A stretch of DNA of 19,195 nucleotides. Source: Acidobacteriota bacterium (GTDB lineage Bacteria > Acidobacteriota > Terriglobia > Bryobacterales > JACQDG01). The notes under the pieces are model-generated. The model saw only the letters and a list, made by a program, of their open reading frames with translations. It did not search any database and was not told where the DNA came from. Positions 8,140 through 15,934 of the stretch are shown piece by piece. Numbering within the stretch: the stretch's first letter is position 1; each line of letters starts with the position of its first letter. The translations under genes were made by a program, and so were the position numbers. The stretch is taken from the NCBI GenBank assembly GCA_016201185.1, contig JACQDG010000207.1:1-19195 (forward strand), in the 5' to 3' direction.

Positions 8140-8361
8140 ATGGAGCTGGAATTGACCGCCGTTTTCCGTCGCGTCCCTGAAGGGTACATCGCGTTCGTCG
8201 AGGAACTGCCCGGCGCGAACACCCAAGGCGCAACACTCGAGCAGGCCAGGGTGAACTTGAAGGAGGCCGTCGCGCTTGTGCTGGAAGCGAACCGCGCGCT
8301 TGCGTTGGAGGATGCCGCCGGCGCCGACGTGATTCGTGAGCCATTGAAGGTCTCCGGTTGA
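8140..8361 (+). CDS. hicB: HicB-family antitoxin
   Basis: The 73-residue product has the degraded RNase-H-like HicB fold in single-domain form: an N-terminal strand (LTAVFRRVPEGYIAFVEELPG), the typical ANTQGATLEQARVNLKEAV turn and helix, and a second helix with LVLEANRAL. In type II HicAB systems the antitoxin binds and masks the HicA mRNA-cleaving toxin and often autoregulates the operon. No C-terminal DNA-binding domain is present, as in many HicB-like short forms. Its stop overlaps the start of the next frame (TTGA), so translation is coupled. It lies 94 nt after aconitase with its own ribosome binding site, and it marks the left edge of the accessory island. Confidence 0.82.
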   Translation: MELELTAVFRRVPEGYIAFVEELPGANTQGATLEQARVNLKEAVALVLEANRALALEDAAGADVIREPLKVSG

Positions 8362-8522
8362 AGCGACGCGACCTGCTTCGGCACCTTGAAGGACCCAACC
8401 ACACCGTCTACGTCAATCGAATGGCTCGCAAAGTCTCGACCGTACCGCGCCACCGGGAAATCAACGACGATCTGGCCCGGAAGATCTGCAAGGATCTGCA
8501 AGTTCCACGTCCAGGCGCCTGA
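8358..8522 (+). CDS. hicA: HicA-like toxin, shortened by an apparent internal in-frame deletion
   Basis: The 54-residue frame starts at TTG 8358, overlapping the hicB stop. It begins KRRDLLRHLEG and ends VPRHREINDDLARKICKDL, the characteristic start and finish of HicA mRNA interferases. The middle strand that normally follows the first helix (a pattern like xHGCxxxREGG) is absent: HLEG runs straight into PNHTVYVN. The likely catalytic histidine of NHT is still there, but the double-stranded-RNA-binding-like fold would lose about a dozen residues and one strand. The toxin may therefore be inactive. The stop codon lies in the first arm of the following hairpin. Assignment as a HicA relative is secure from order and motifs; activity is not. 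Confidence 0.7.
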   Translation: MKRRDLLRHLEGPNHTVYVNRMARKVSTVPRHREINDDLARKICKDLQVPRPGA

Positions 8523-8581
8523 GGACTCGGGCGCTCAGGCGCGGCCTGCTTTTGGCCGTTGCCCGCGGGGCTTCGTTAGGC
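8515..8581 (+). repeat. attC-like imperfect palindrome / hairpin between hicA and the SieB-like gene
   Basis: A perfect 9-bp inverted repeat (GCGCCTGAG at 8515-8523, CTCAGGCGC at 8534-8542, 10-nt loop) overlaps the hicA stop. A larger alternative fold covers 8517-8581: GCCTGAG against GTTAGGC at the ends, CGGGC (8528-8532) against GCCCG (8561-8565), and CGGCC (8542-8546) against GGCCG (8554-8558) around TGCTTTT. That architecture, with a GTTAGGC end box, resembles an integron attC site. Read on the minus strand, GCCTAAC follows the SieB-like stop by only a few bases, as in a gene cassette. The opposite end box is degenerate (CTCAGGC instead of GTTRRRY). There is no T-run, so a classic terminator is less likely. 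Confidence 0.45.
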
Positions 8582-8976
8582 AGAGGTTATATGCTTCCGT
8601 GCGTCCTAAAAAAATCTGGACGGTTCTCGAGATCCTCCTTGAGTTGCTCTCTCGTCGGACCTCCCTCCGACCATCCGACAAACCGTGGCGTCACCATGTC
8701 ACGGACGGTTGATGAAATCGTAACGGACATCATTATTCCGATCCGCGATTGATGGCCCAACTGACCTACTTGTTCAAGGATTCCCCTCGATAGCAAGCCC
8801 GCAACAACCGGGTCGTCTATTGGCATTTGAAGAGTATTCTGTCCCTGGAGAAGAAACTCTCGCAACACCGCAATCTCATTCCCGTCCAGAGACTGCATTT
8901 CAGCCCGCACTGTCCTTTTGTTTCGTCTGCGCCAGCTTGCCCCCTGGACCTCGTGCACGATCCAGGCCAGCGACAT

Positions 8977-8984
8977 TGCTAGCA
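8977..8984. repeat. Left target-site duplication of the IS (TGCTAGCA)
   Basis: TGCTAGCA occurs immediately outside the left inverted repeat and again at 10013-10020 outside the right one. Eight bases is the usual IS1595-family duplication. The sequence is itself a palindrome. Confidence 0.85.
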
Positions 8985-9014
8985 ATGGGGTATCCACTTG
9001 ACTCAGGTAACCCC
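8985..9014 (+). repeat. Left terminal inverted repeat of the IS
   Basis: This 30-bp end is the exact reverse complement of 9982-10011. The transposase stop codon lies 15 bp inside it. Confidence 0.9.
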
Positions 9015-9028
9015 TATACGTTGTGGTT

Positions 9029-9961
9029 TCAGGACCAACCCGCCTGGGCGGTCCTGACCATCGACCTGTAAGTGGCTGGTTCCACGGCCACTGCCTGCTG
9101 GACGAGTCGGAAGAACAGCTTGCCCCGGCTGCGCGACTTCCGACGATTGAATCGGAAGGTGAACTCATCCAGGTAGTAGTCCAGGTGTTCGAAACTGACG
9201 GCGCCCTGATGGGTGCCCATCAGCCATCGCTTCAGCAGTGAGACGACCCGATGGACTCGCGGCAGCAGTTCGGACGGGGACTTCTTGTGGCCCTTTAGGA
9301 AGGTGATCTTGTGGCGATAGCCCTTGCTTTCCAGCGGAGCGTAGCCCAACCACGCGTCGGTATGCACCACGCTGCCCGGCTCGACGGACTCCTCCACAAA
9401 CGGGACCAAGCTCTCGGCCGAAGCGTCTGGGACGCGCCGCATCCGTATCCGGCCTGTGCCCCGGCCCTCCTCTTGCGCCGCCACCACGATCAATGCCTTT
9501 CTCTCGGTCTGCCGACCGCGCACACCTTCTTCCAAACCACCCACATACGTCTCATCCACCTCCACCCTTCCCGAGAGTCGATCCCGCCCCGGCCTCACCA
9601 TGGCCCGCCGCAGTTTATGCAGCCAAGCCCAGGCTGTCTGGTAGCTCCCCAAGCCCAAGACCCGCTGCAGTCCCAGGGCGCTGACGCCGTTCTTCTGACT
9701 GGTCACCCACCACATGGCCCGAAACCAAACCGTCAACGGTGTTCGCGTATCCTGGAATATCGTCCCCGCCGTGACCGATACCTGGCGACCGCAGACCGCA
9801 CATTGCCAGAGAACCGAACGCAATGGCCAAGCTTTCCCACCTCCGCAGCGCGGGCACCGAAACCCCTCCGGCCACCGCAGCCGGAACAGATACTCCCGAC
9901 AGGCCTCCTCCGAGCTAAAACGAGCTTCCAACTCCGCCAACGTCCGCGGGTAATCCTCCAT
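9029..9961 (-). CDS. IS1595-family transposase (ISXO2-like, DDE)
   Basis: The 310-residue transposase has the two-part IS1595 layout. An N-terminal zinc ribbon carries CPRC (C36, C39) and CAVC (C54, C57), followed by the helix-turn-helix-like SALGLQRVLGLGSYQTAW. The ISXO2-like catalytic domain contains VDETYVGG (D136), HTDAWLGY (D202) and a C-terminal YYLDEFTFRFNRR whose glutamate E266 is the likely third acidic residue. It catalyses cut-and-paste style movement of the element. The frame is complete and within the family length. It fills almost all of the IS, with its start 20 bp from the right inverted repeat. Confidence 0.93.
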   Translation of the reverse strand: MEDYPRTLAELEARFSSEEACREYLFRLRWPEGFRCPRCGGGKAWPLRSVLWQCAVCGRQVSVTAGTIFQDTRTPLTVWFRAMWWVTSQKNGVSALGLQRVLGLGSYQTAWAWLHKLRRAMVRPGRDRLSGRVEVDETYVGGLEEGVRGRQTERKALIVVAAQEEGRGTGRIRMRRVPDASAESLVPFVEESVEPGSVVHTDAWLGYAPLESKGYRHKITFLKGHKKSPSELLPRVHRVVSLLKRWLMGTHQGAVSFEHLDYYLDEFTFRFNRRKSRSRGKLFFRLVQQAVAVEPATYRSMVRTAQAGWS

Positions 9962-9981
9962 GCGCCGCCATACTACAGGTT

Positions 9982-10011
9982 GGGGTTACCTGAGTCAAGT
10001 GGATACCCCAT
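9982..10011 (-). repeat. Right terminal inverted repeat of the IS
   Basis: It begins GGGGTTACCTGAGTCAAGTG on the plus strand and is a perfect 30-bp reverse complement of the left end. It lies just upstream of the transposase start, so the transposase promoter must be in or next to it. Confidence 0.9.
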
Positions 10012-10012
10012 A

Positions 10013-10020
10013 TGCTAGCA
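10013..10020. repeat. Right target-site duplication of the IS (TGCTAGCA)
   Basis: This is the second copy of the 8-bp target sequence and falls inside the SieB-like reading frame, where it encodes the end of a Leu-Leu-Ala run. Confidence 0.85.
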
Positions 10021-10223
10021 AATAGGCTGCTGAAAGAATGAATGCGAAGCCGAAGTAGGTTCTATAGTTAACCTGTAGTTGGCTGACTCCTAGCTTCGCA
10101 AGCCACGACTCCGGGGAGAAGAGCGCGAAGCCGGATGCCATGCAGATTGCTGCTACGAACTTCGCAGGTAGCCTTGCAACATCCACGATCTTCGAAATCC
10201 AATCAAACACAGTTTTCTCGCCT

Positions 10224-10230
10224 GCCTAAC
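10224..10230 (-). other. GTTAGGC cassette-type boundary upstream of the SieB-like gene
   Basis: On the minus strand GTTAGGCAGG lies 13 nt before the GTG start of the SieB-like gene. Integron cassettes typically begin with this box followed by a very short leader. The matching GTTAGGCAGAGG at 8575-8586 on the plus strand closes the other side, so the gene sits between inverted copies of a 9-bp GTTAGGCAG. No integrase gene is in the window. Confidence 0.4.
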
Positions 10231-10401
10231 TCTTGGTTGACCCAGCCTGCATAAAAACCCGCCCCCGTCGGCCTAAGTCCGGACCCGCTGCCGGCAGGTC
10301 GGGCCGATCAACACTTAGAATCTAACGGATTCCGTGCCATTGTTCAAGCAGCCTCCACCGTGTTAGCCCGCAGCCTTCGCCCCTTGCTACGATAGAAGCG
10401 T
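10231..10401. other. Intergenic region between the SieB-like gene and icd, with an imperfect cruciform
   Basis: No gene is seen here. The region contains an imperfect inverted repeat from CTAAGT (10273-10278) to ACTTAG (10313-10318), with inner GGACC/GGTC pairing around the palindrome TGCCGGCA. It may be a degenerate attC-like remnant or a transcription stop without a T-run. A -10-like TACGAT lies at the right end, before icd. Confidence 0.4.
10388..10393 (+). promoter_or_regulatory. Candidate -10 hexamer TACGAT of icd
   Basis: TACGAT ends 8 nt before the icd ATG, and no Shine-Dalgarno sequence is visible. The spacing matches the candidate leaderless promoters of uppS and acn in this window. 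Confidence 0.35.
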
Positions 10402-11570
<1,169 letters not shown>

Positions 11571-11593
11571 TCATTGTTTTACTCATTCCTACT

Positions 11594-11600
11594 AGGAGGT
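11594..11600 (+). promoter_or_regulatory. Strong ribosome binding site of mdh
   Basis: AGGAGGT lies 4 nt before the mdh ATG. It is one of the best Shine-Dalgarno matches in the window and contrasts with the upstream icd, which has none. Confidence 0.7.
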
Positions 11601-11604
11601 CCTT

Positions 11605-12540
11605 ATGCGCAAGAAAGTGACTGTGGTGGGCTCCGGAAACGTCGGCGCCAGTTGCGCCGTCCGCCTGGCCGACAAGGAGCTCGCCGACGTGGTGCTGGTG
11701 GACATTATCGAGGGAGTGCCCCAAGGCAAAGGTCTGGACATCCTCCAGGCCGGCCCCGTCGAGGGCTACGATGTGCGCCTGACCGGGGCCAACGACTACT
11801 CCCCCACGGCGAACTCCGACATCGTCGTCATCACGGCGGGCTTTCCCCGCAAGCCGGGTATGAGCCGCGACGATCTGCTGTGGGCCAACTACGATGTCGT
11901 CAAGGCCACCGTGGAGCAGGTCGTCAAGTACTCCCCCACCTCGATCCTGATTCTGGTCACCAATCCGCTCGACGCCATGTGCCAGGTGGCGTACAAGGTG
12001 AGCGGCTTTTCGAAGAACCGTGTCATCGGCATGGCCGGCATACTCGATACGGCGCGCTTCCGCACCTTCATCGCGCAGGAGCTCGACGTGTCGGTGGAAA
12101 ACGTGGTGGCCTTCGTGCTGGGCGGCCACGGCGACACGATGGTCCCCCTGGTCCGCTACACCAGCGTGGCCGGCATCCCGCTGGCCGACTTGCTCGACCA
12201 GGCGGCCATCAACCGCATCGTCGACCGCACGCGCAACGGCGGGGCCGAAATCGTGAAGTATCTGAAGACCGGCAGCGCCTATTACGCCCCCTCGGCGGCC
12301 GTGGCGGAGATGGTCGAATCCATCCTCAAGGACAAGAAGAAGATCCTGCCCTGCGCCGCCTATCTTGAAGGCGAGTACGGCATTCGCGGCCTCTTTGTGG
12401 GCGTGCCGGTGAAGCTCGGCGAGCGCGGGATCGAGAAGATTTACGAGATTCGGCTCACGGAAGAGGAAAAAGCGGCCCTGCTGAAGAGCGCCGCCGCGGT
12501 TGAGGAGCTGGTGAAAGTGATGAAGCCGAAGCTGGGGTAG
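11605..12540 (+). CDS. mdh: Malate dehydrogenase (LDH-like type)
   Basis: The 311-residue NAD-dependent enzyme oxidises malate to oxaloacetate in the TCA cycle. The Rossmann motif GSGNVG is at 9-14, and D33 is the NAD-selective acidic residue after the second strand. The substrate loop AGFPRKPGMSR carries R82 and R88, the malate-type specificity arginine rather than the lactate-type glutamine. The catalytic pair is D148 (LDTARFR) and H175 (GGHGDTMVP). Length and motifs fit the lactate-dehydrogenase-like MDH group common outside enterobacteria. It follows icd by 34 nt on the same strand, probably as one operon, and ends 19 nt before the convergent Clp-like gene with no terminator hairpin visible between them. 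Confidence 0.95.
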   Translation: MRKKVTVVGSGNVGASCAVRLADKELADVVLVDIIEGVPQGKGLDILQAGPVEGYDVRLTGANDYSPTANSDIVVITAGFPRKPGMSRDDLLWANYDVVKATVEQVVKYSPTSILILVTNPLDAMCQVAYKVSGFSKNRVIGMAGILDTARFRTFIAQELDVSVENVVAFVLGGHGDTMVPLVRYTSVAGIPLADLLDQAAINRIVDRTRNGGAEIVKYLKTGSAYYAPSAAVAEMVESILKDKKKILPCAAYLEGEYGIRGLFVGVPVKLGERGIEKIYEIRLTEEEKAALLKSAAAVEELVKVMKPKLG

Positions 12541-12559
12541 GACCGGCTTTCGCGCCTGC

Positions 12560-13720
12560 CTATTTCCGCGTCGACCGGGCGCCGGTCGAGCGAGGCTGCT
12601 CCATGAGGGCGCCCGCGGCGTCGGCGTTGGAAAGCGCTGCCACCTCCACGCCCGCCGCTTCCACCATGGAGTAGGCCGGCATTCCCTCCGCTTCCCGCAC
12701 GAAGTTCATGCGGCTGAGTTCCGGGTCGTAATCGACCCGGATCAGGTCCCCGCCGCGGACCTGCTCGGTGACGATCAAGTTCGACATGGGGTAGACCAGG
12801 CTCCGCTCGATGGACCGCTTCAAGTGCCGCGCGCCGTACTTCATATCGGTCCCTTCGCGCAGCAGGAAATCCTTGGCGCTGCTGGTCAGCTTGAACAGGA
12901 ACGGCGTGCCGTGAGAGTTGGTGAAGAGGCGGCGCTGCACCATGGCCAGCTCCAAGTCCAGGATGCGGCGCAGCTCGGCCTCGCCGAGCGACCGGAACAC
13001 TACCACCTTGTCGAGGCGGTTCATAAACTCCGGGGTGAACTTCTTGCGGGCTGCGCCCAGGCCGGCGCTGGCGATCTTGGAGTTGAGCTTGTCGCCCAGG
13101 ACCTCACTCGGCGCCGCGAACGATCGGCTGAAGCCCATGTTCGGATTCAGCAGGGCGCTCATCTCTGCTGCGCCCAGGTTGCTGGTCATAAAAATCATGG
13201 AGCGGGAGAAGTCCACCCTCCGGTTGTCTCCCAGCGTCAGCGTGGCTTTGTCCAGTATTCCCAAGAGCAAGTTCCACAATGCGTCACTCGCCTTCTCGAT
13301 CTCGTCAAACAGCACAAACGACAGCTTCACCTTTTCGGTATGGAACTGGTTCAGCACTTCCTGGCTCAGCAGCGGATGGGTCTCCCGGTGGCCCAGGTAG
13401 CCCGGGGGCGAGCCAATCAGCTTGGCGATCTCGTGGCTGTGCTGGAACTCGGCGCAGTCAATCTTGATTACCGCTCGCGCGTCCCCCAGCAGCGACTCGG
13501 CTGTCGCCTCCACCATGCGTGTCTTGCCCGACCCGGTGGGCCCCAGGAACAGGAAATTCCCCACCGGCCGCCCGGGGCCGTTCATCCCTGCCAAATAGGT
13601 CTGATAAATATTAACCACCTGCTCGATGGCCTCGGCCTGCCCCACAATCCGCTTGTGCAGGTTATGGTCCAGTTGACCGGCCTCCCGACCGGTTCGCGTG
13701 GGGTCCAATGTCTTTTGCAT
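12560..13720 (-). CDS. Clp-like AAA+ ATPase with a single ATPase module
   Basis: Starting at ATG 13720 (GGAG 9 nt upstream), the 386-residue protein carries one AAA+ module of the ClpA/ClpB D2 type. Its features are a leading HKRIVGQAEAIEQV, Walker A GPTGSGKT, a pore-like GSPPGYLGH, Walker B FVLFDEIEKA, sensor 1 FMTSNLG, an FTPEFMNRLDKVVVF region with the arginine finger, and a C-terminal D2-small domain with sensor 2 YGARHLKRSIER. There is no N-terminal Clp domain, no first AAA module and no ClpX zinc finger. The frame is open upstream to 14047 but shows no homology there. Such proteins probably unfold or remodel substrates; the partner is unknown. An LGF/IGF-type ClpP-docking loop is not obvious. 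It follows the SDR gene on the same strand. Confidence 0.85.
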   Translation of the reverse strand: MQKTLDPTRTGREAGQLDHNLHKRIVGQAEAIEQVVNIYQTYLAGMNGPGRPVGNFLFLGPTGSGKTRMVEATAESLLGDARAVIKIDCAEFQHSHEIAKLIGSPPGYLGHRETHPLLSQEVLNQFHTEKVKLSFVLFDEIEKASDALWNLLLGILDKATLTLGDNRRVDFSRSMIFMTSNLGAAEMSALLNPNMGFSRSFAAPSEVLGDKLNSKIASAGLGAARKKFTPEFMNRLDKVVVFRSLGEAELRRILDLELAMVQRRLFTNSHGTPFLFKLTSSAKDFLLREGTDMKYGARHLKRSIERSLVYPMSNLIVTEQVRGGDLIRVDYDPELSRMNFVREAEGMPAYSMVEAAGVEVAALSNADAAGALMEQPRSTGARSTRK

Positions 13721-14012
13721 AACTACCACTCCGGGCTCCTTTTCGCTTGCCAACAGGCGAGTTCGCGGGGTGGCTCGTTCACGAACTATATCGGATGAAA
13801 TGCGGCGGCACTGCAGCAGGAATTCGAAGCATGCTGCATATTGTGACCGCCTGCGTCCGGCGAGCGCTGCCTCCGGCCCCAGCAGCGAGTTCCCCCTTGC
13901 TCTCAGTGTAAAGGGGTGGTTCCGATTCGCCTGGGCTGAAGGGGCCAACAGACTGAAGACAAAGGGCAAATTTTGCAGCGAGGGAGGTGACCCGCGCCCG
14001 ACGTGAACCGGT
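13721..14012. other. Intergenic region upstream of the Clp-like gene
   Basis: This 292-bp gap has no supported gene. On the minus strand it holds GGAG 9 nt before the Clp-like start and a -10-like TATAGT (13785-13790) about 65 nt upstream, next to a small GTTC/GAAC dyad. No strong -35 is seen. The open frames on both strands are of Arg/Ala/Ser-rich shadow type. Confidence 0.4.
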
Positions 14013-14751
14013 TTACCGGCGCGCCGGTTTGCTCGGTCGGATCTCAACCCGGCTGGCCAGCGTTTGCGGCGGCAGCTCCAGCAAGTGAACGACGGTCTGC
14101 GCGATATGCTCGGGGGCGATTTTCCACTCCTGGCGCTCCGTCCGCCTCCCGGCTAGTGCCGCTGCCGAATTCCGTCGCCACGCTGCCCGGCATGATGCAG
14201 CTCACCCGGATGTTCTCATAGCGCAAATCCAGCATGGCAGCCTCACTCAAGCCCAGCAGGCCGAACTTGCTGGCGTTGTAGGCCGCTCCTCCCGCCATGG
14301 GGTTTTTCCCCGCCAGACTTCCGATGTTGATGATCGATCCTCCGCCCTGCCGGCGCATCAGGGGCGCCGCCTCGCGGATGCAATAGAACGCGCCGGTCAG
14401 ATTAGTGTCGATCACCTGGCGCCATTGCTCCGGTGTGATGCGGTCCACCGGGTCGAACCAGCCGACTCCGGCGTTATTCACCAGGACATCCAGCCGTCCG
14501 AAGCTCTGTATGGCAAATCGGAAGAACGCAGCGACATCTTCATAGCGGCCGACGTTGCAGGCTCGACCCGCCATGCGGCGGCCGGCATTTGTTTCTGTCA
14601 TTTCCTTTACAGAGCGCGCCACGCCGGCTTCCTCCCGCCCGCAAATCACTACCCCCATGTCGGCGTCTAGAAGCGCTTCCGCAATGCTGCGACCGATGCC
14701 GCGCGTGCCGCCCGTCACCACCGCCACTTGACCTGCGAGTCGATTGCTCAT
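14013..14751 (-). pseudogene. Short-chain dehydrogenase/reductase with a 3' frameshift
   Basis: The classical SDR body is intact: TGGTRGIG at 13-20 binds NAD(P), NNAG is at 92-95, N117 and S145 are in place, and the catalytic YxxxK is Y158/K162, followed by the MPGSVATEFGSGTS loop. A Shine-Dalgarno GGAGG lies 8 nt before the ATG. After GTSR the frame slips. As read it continues with an Arg/Ala-rich tail to a stop at 14044. One base less in the G-run at 14148-14150 (plus-strand CCC) gives the expected ending WKIAPEHIAQTVVHLLELPP and a stop at 14013. The substrate cannot be told; this resembles the FabG-like/3-ketoacyl reductase class. The lesion affects only the last 40 or so residues, so some activity or a sequencing error is possible. 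Confidence 0.8.
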
Positions 14752-14838
14752 GGTCTGTTCCTCCTGTTACAATCGGCGGCCCGCCGGGACCGCTTGCTGA
14801 GCTACAATAATACGCGGTTGGAGGCCGCGAGTGACAAC

Positions 14839-15927
14839 ATGGCTGACGAATGGAGCGAGAGTTTGCAGGCGACGCTGAACGAGGCTCTGGATCGTTACTT
14901 CGGCTTGCTGCGCCAGGAACTCAACGAGCGACTCACGAAAGAGTTCACCGCCGTCCAAGAAGCCGCCGCCACTCGCGCTGCCGAGCGGCTCGCCAAGGAG
15001 TTGGCCACGGCCCAGGAGGCCGCCGCCGCTCGCGCCGCCGCCGAAGCCGCCCGCGCCGTTCGTTCCACCGCCGAGTCCCTGCGTCTGGCCGTCTGTCGGA
15101 TTCGCAGCGCCGCTAGCTTCACCGAAGTCGGCGCGGCCCTGCTCGAAACCGCCGCCGCGCACTGCGGCCGGGTCGCCCTTTTGGTTCACAAGGACGAGAT
15201 GCTCGCCGGGTGGCGGGCGTGCGGTTTCACGGGTGAAGGATTTAGCGACTCCTGGGCGCGCTTCGAGTTGCCGCTGCGCGAAGCGCCCGCTCTGGCCCAG
15301 GCGATCGAGACCCGCGAAGCGGTGGTGGCTCTCGCCTTGCCCGAACATCTTTCCCCGGCCCTCATCCAATTGTTCGGCCTTACCGCCGATCAGAAGGCCT
15401 ACCTGTTTCCGCTCTCGCTCCGACAGGGGGTGGCGGCGATCCTTTATGCCGACGGCGTGGGCTCAGTCAACAGCGTGCAGGCAGCCGCCCTGGAGCTGCT
15501 GGGCGCGGTGGCGGAAGCTTCGATTGAAGCGCTGTTTTCCCGCTCCGCCGCGCCTCCGCCGGAACCCGCCACCGGCCGGCTGGAATTGTCCTGGGCGCGC
15601 CCCACGCCGCGAGCGGCCCCTTCCGACTGGGACGCGCTCTCCCCCGCCGAGCAGGAGGTTCATCTTCGCGCCCAACGCTTCGCTCGTGTCCTGGTCGCCG
15701 ATCTGCAGCTCTACCGCGCCCAGGAGATTCTAGAAGGGAAGCAGGCTTTCAACCTTTACGGGCGGTTACAGGACGAAATCGACAAGAGCCGGGAGGCCTA
15801 CCACCGCAAGTTCGGCTCCACGTCCGCGGCGAGTATCGACTACTTCCACCTCGAGCTGCTCCGTACCCTGGCCGGCGGCCGGGAGGAGCTACTGGGACCC
15901 GGCTATCCCGGACCTATGGTCGAGTAA
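14839..15927 (+). CDS. Coiled-coil and GAF-like domain protein with a conserved C-terminal helical module
   Basis: The 362-residue product has no signal peptide. An Ala-rich, heptad-like helical stretch covers about 15-80. A GAF-like alpha/beta domain at about 84-250 contains CRIRSAASFTEVGAALLE, CGRVALLVHKDEMLAGW and a late FPLSLRQGVAAILYADG strand pair. After a Pro-rich linker comes a helical module (about 271-362) with EVHLRAQRFARVLVADLQLY, GRLQDEIDKSREAY and LLGPGYPGP. I recall this last module on varied sensor or regulator proteins of Acidobacteriota; that is memory, not a search. The role is unknown, perhaps signal sensing. ATG 14839 is chosen; an upstream ATG at 14728 is antisense to the SDR gene. 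It lies 7 nt before the transglycosylase gene, so the two form an operon. Confidence 0.75.
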   Translation: MADEWSESLQATLNEALDRYFGLLRQELNERLTKEFTAVQEAAATRAAERLAKELATAQEAAAARAAAEAARAVRSTAESLRLAVCRIRSAASFTEVGAALLETAAAHCGRVALLVHKDEMLAGWRACGFTGEGFSDSWARFELPLREAPALAQAIETREAVVALALPEHLSPALIQLFGLTADQKAYLFPLSLRQGVAAILYADGVGSVNSVQAAALELLGAVAEASIEALFSRSAAPPPEPATGRLELSWARPTPRAAPSDWDALSPAEQEVHLRAQRFARVLVADLQLYRAQEILEGKQAFNLYGRLQDEIDKSREAYHRKFGSTSAASIDYFHLELLRTLAGGREELLGPGYPGPMVE

Positions 15928-15934
15928 GCCAGGC

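Larger units (their letters stand above)
8985..10012 (-). mobile_element. IS1595-family insertion sequence (about 1.03 kb)
   Basis: The element is bounded by perfect 30-bp inverted repeats (8985-9014 and 9982-10011) that begin ATGGGGTATCCACTTGACTC on each outer side. It carries one transposase gene on the minus strand and lies between 8-bp direct repeats TGCTAGCA. It interrupts the SieB-like gene in that gene's own orientation. Ends, transposase and target duplication are all undamaged, so the insertion looks recent and the element may still be mobile. The exact outer boundary is uncertain by a base because the flank and end share letters. Confidence 0.9.
8587..10210 (-). pseudogene. SieB-like superinfection exclusion gene split by an IS1595-family element
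   Basis: The 5' part (10210 down to 10013, GTG start) encodes MFDWISKIVDVARLPAKFV, two hydrophobic segments (VAAICMASGFALF and YFGFAFILSAAYLLA) and the FSPESWLAKLG link typical of SieB-family inner-membrane proteins. The 3' part (8976 down to 8587) encodes a cytoplasmic domain with LREFLLQGQNTLQ and DDPVVAGLLSRGIL, as in the same family. Removing the IS and one target-site copy joins the halves in frame (LLA then MSLAWIV) into a 195-residue protein, the expected size. SieB proteins block superinfecting phage; here the membrane part now ends after a few IS-derived residues, so function is presumably lost. The gene lies convergent to hicBA and between GTTAGGC-type boundaries. Confidence 0.72.

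Noticed and set aside
8515..8553. Rho-independent terminator between hicA and the SieB-like gene
   Set aside because: The stem is good but no T-run follows on either strand at the right spacing; an attC-like fold explains more of the sequence.
12824..13798. 324-residue plus-strand open frame
   Set aside because: It is antisense to the Clp-like ATPase with Walker motifs; no homology of its own.
14015..14028. 14-bp perfect palindrome ACCGGCGCGCCGGT at the SDR stop
   Set aside because: Such GC-only palindromes arise easily in a GC-rich genome, and it lies within the restored SDR reading frame; no T-run supports a terminator.
13721..14047. Upstream N-terminal extension of the Clp-like frame
   Set aside because: The frame is open but Arg/Ala/Ser-rich and unlike any Clp N-domain; the ATG at 13720 has a Shine-Dalgarno sequence and leads directly into the family start.
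14728..14838. ATG start at 14728 for the GAF-like protein
   Set aside because: It would overlap the divergent SDR start region and its ribosome binding site; the extra residues are not coiled-coil-like.
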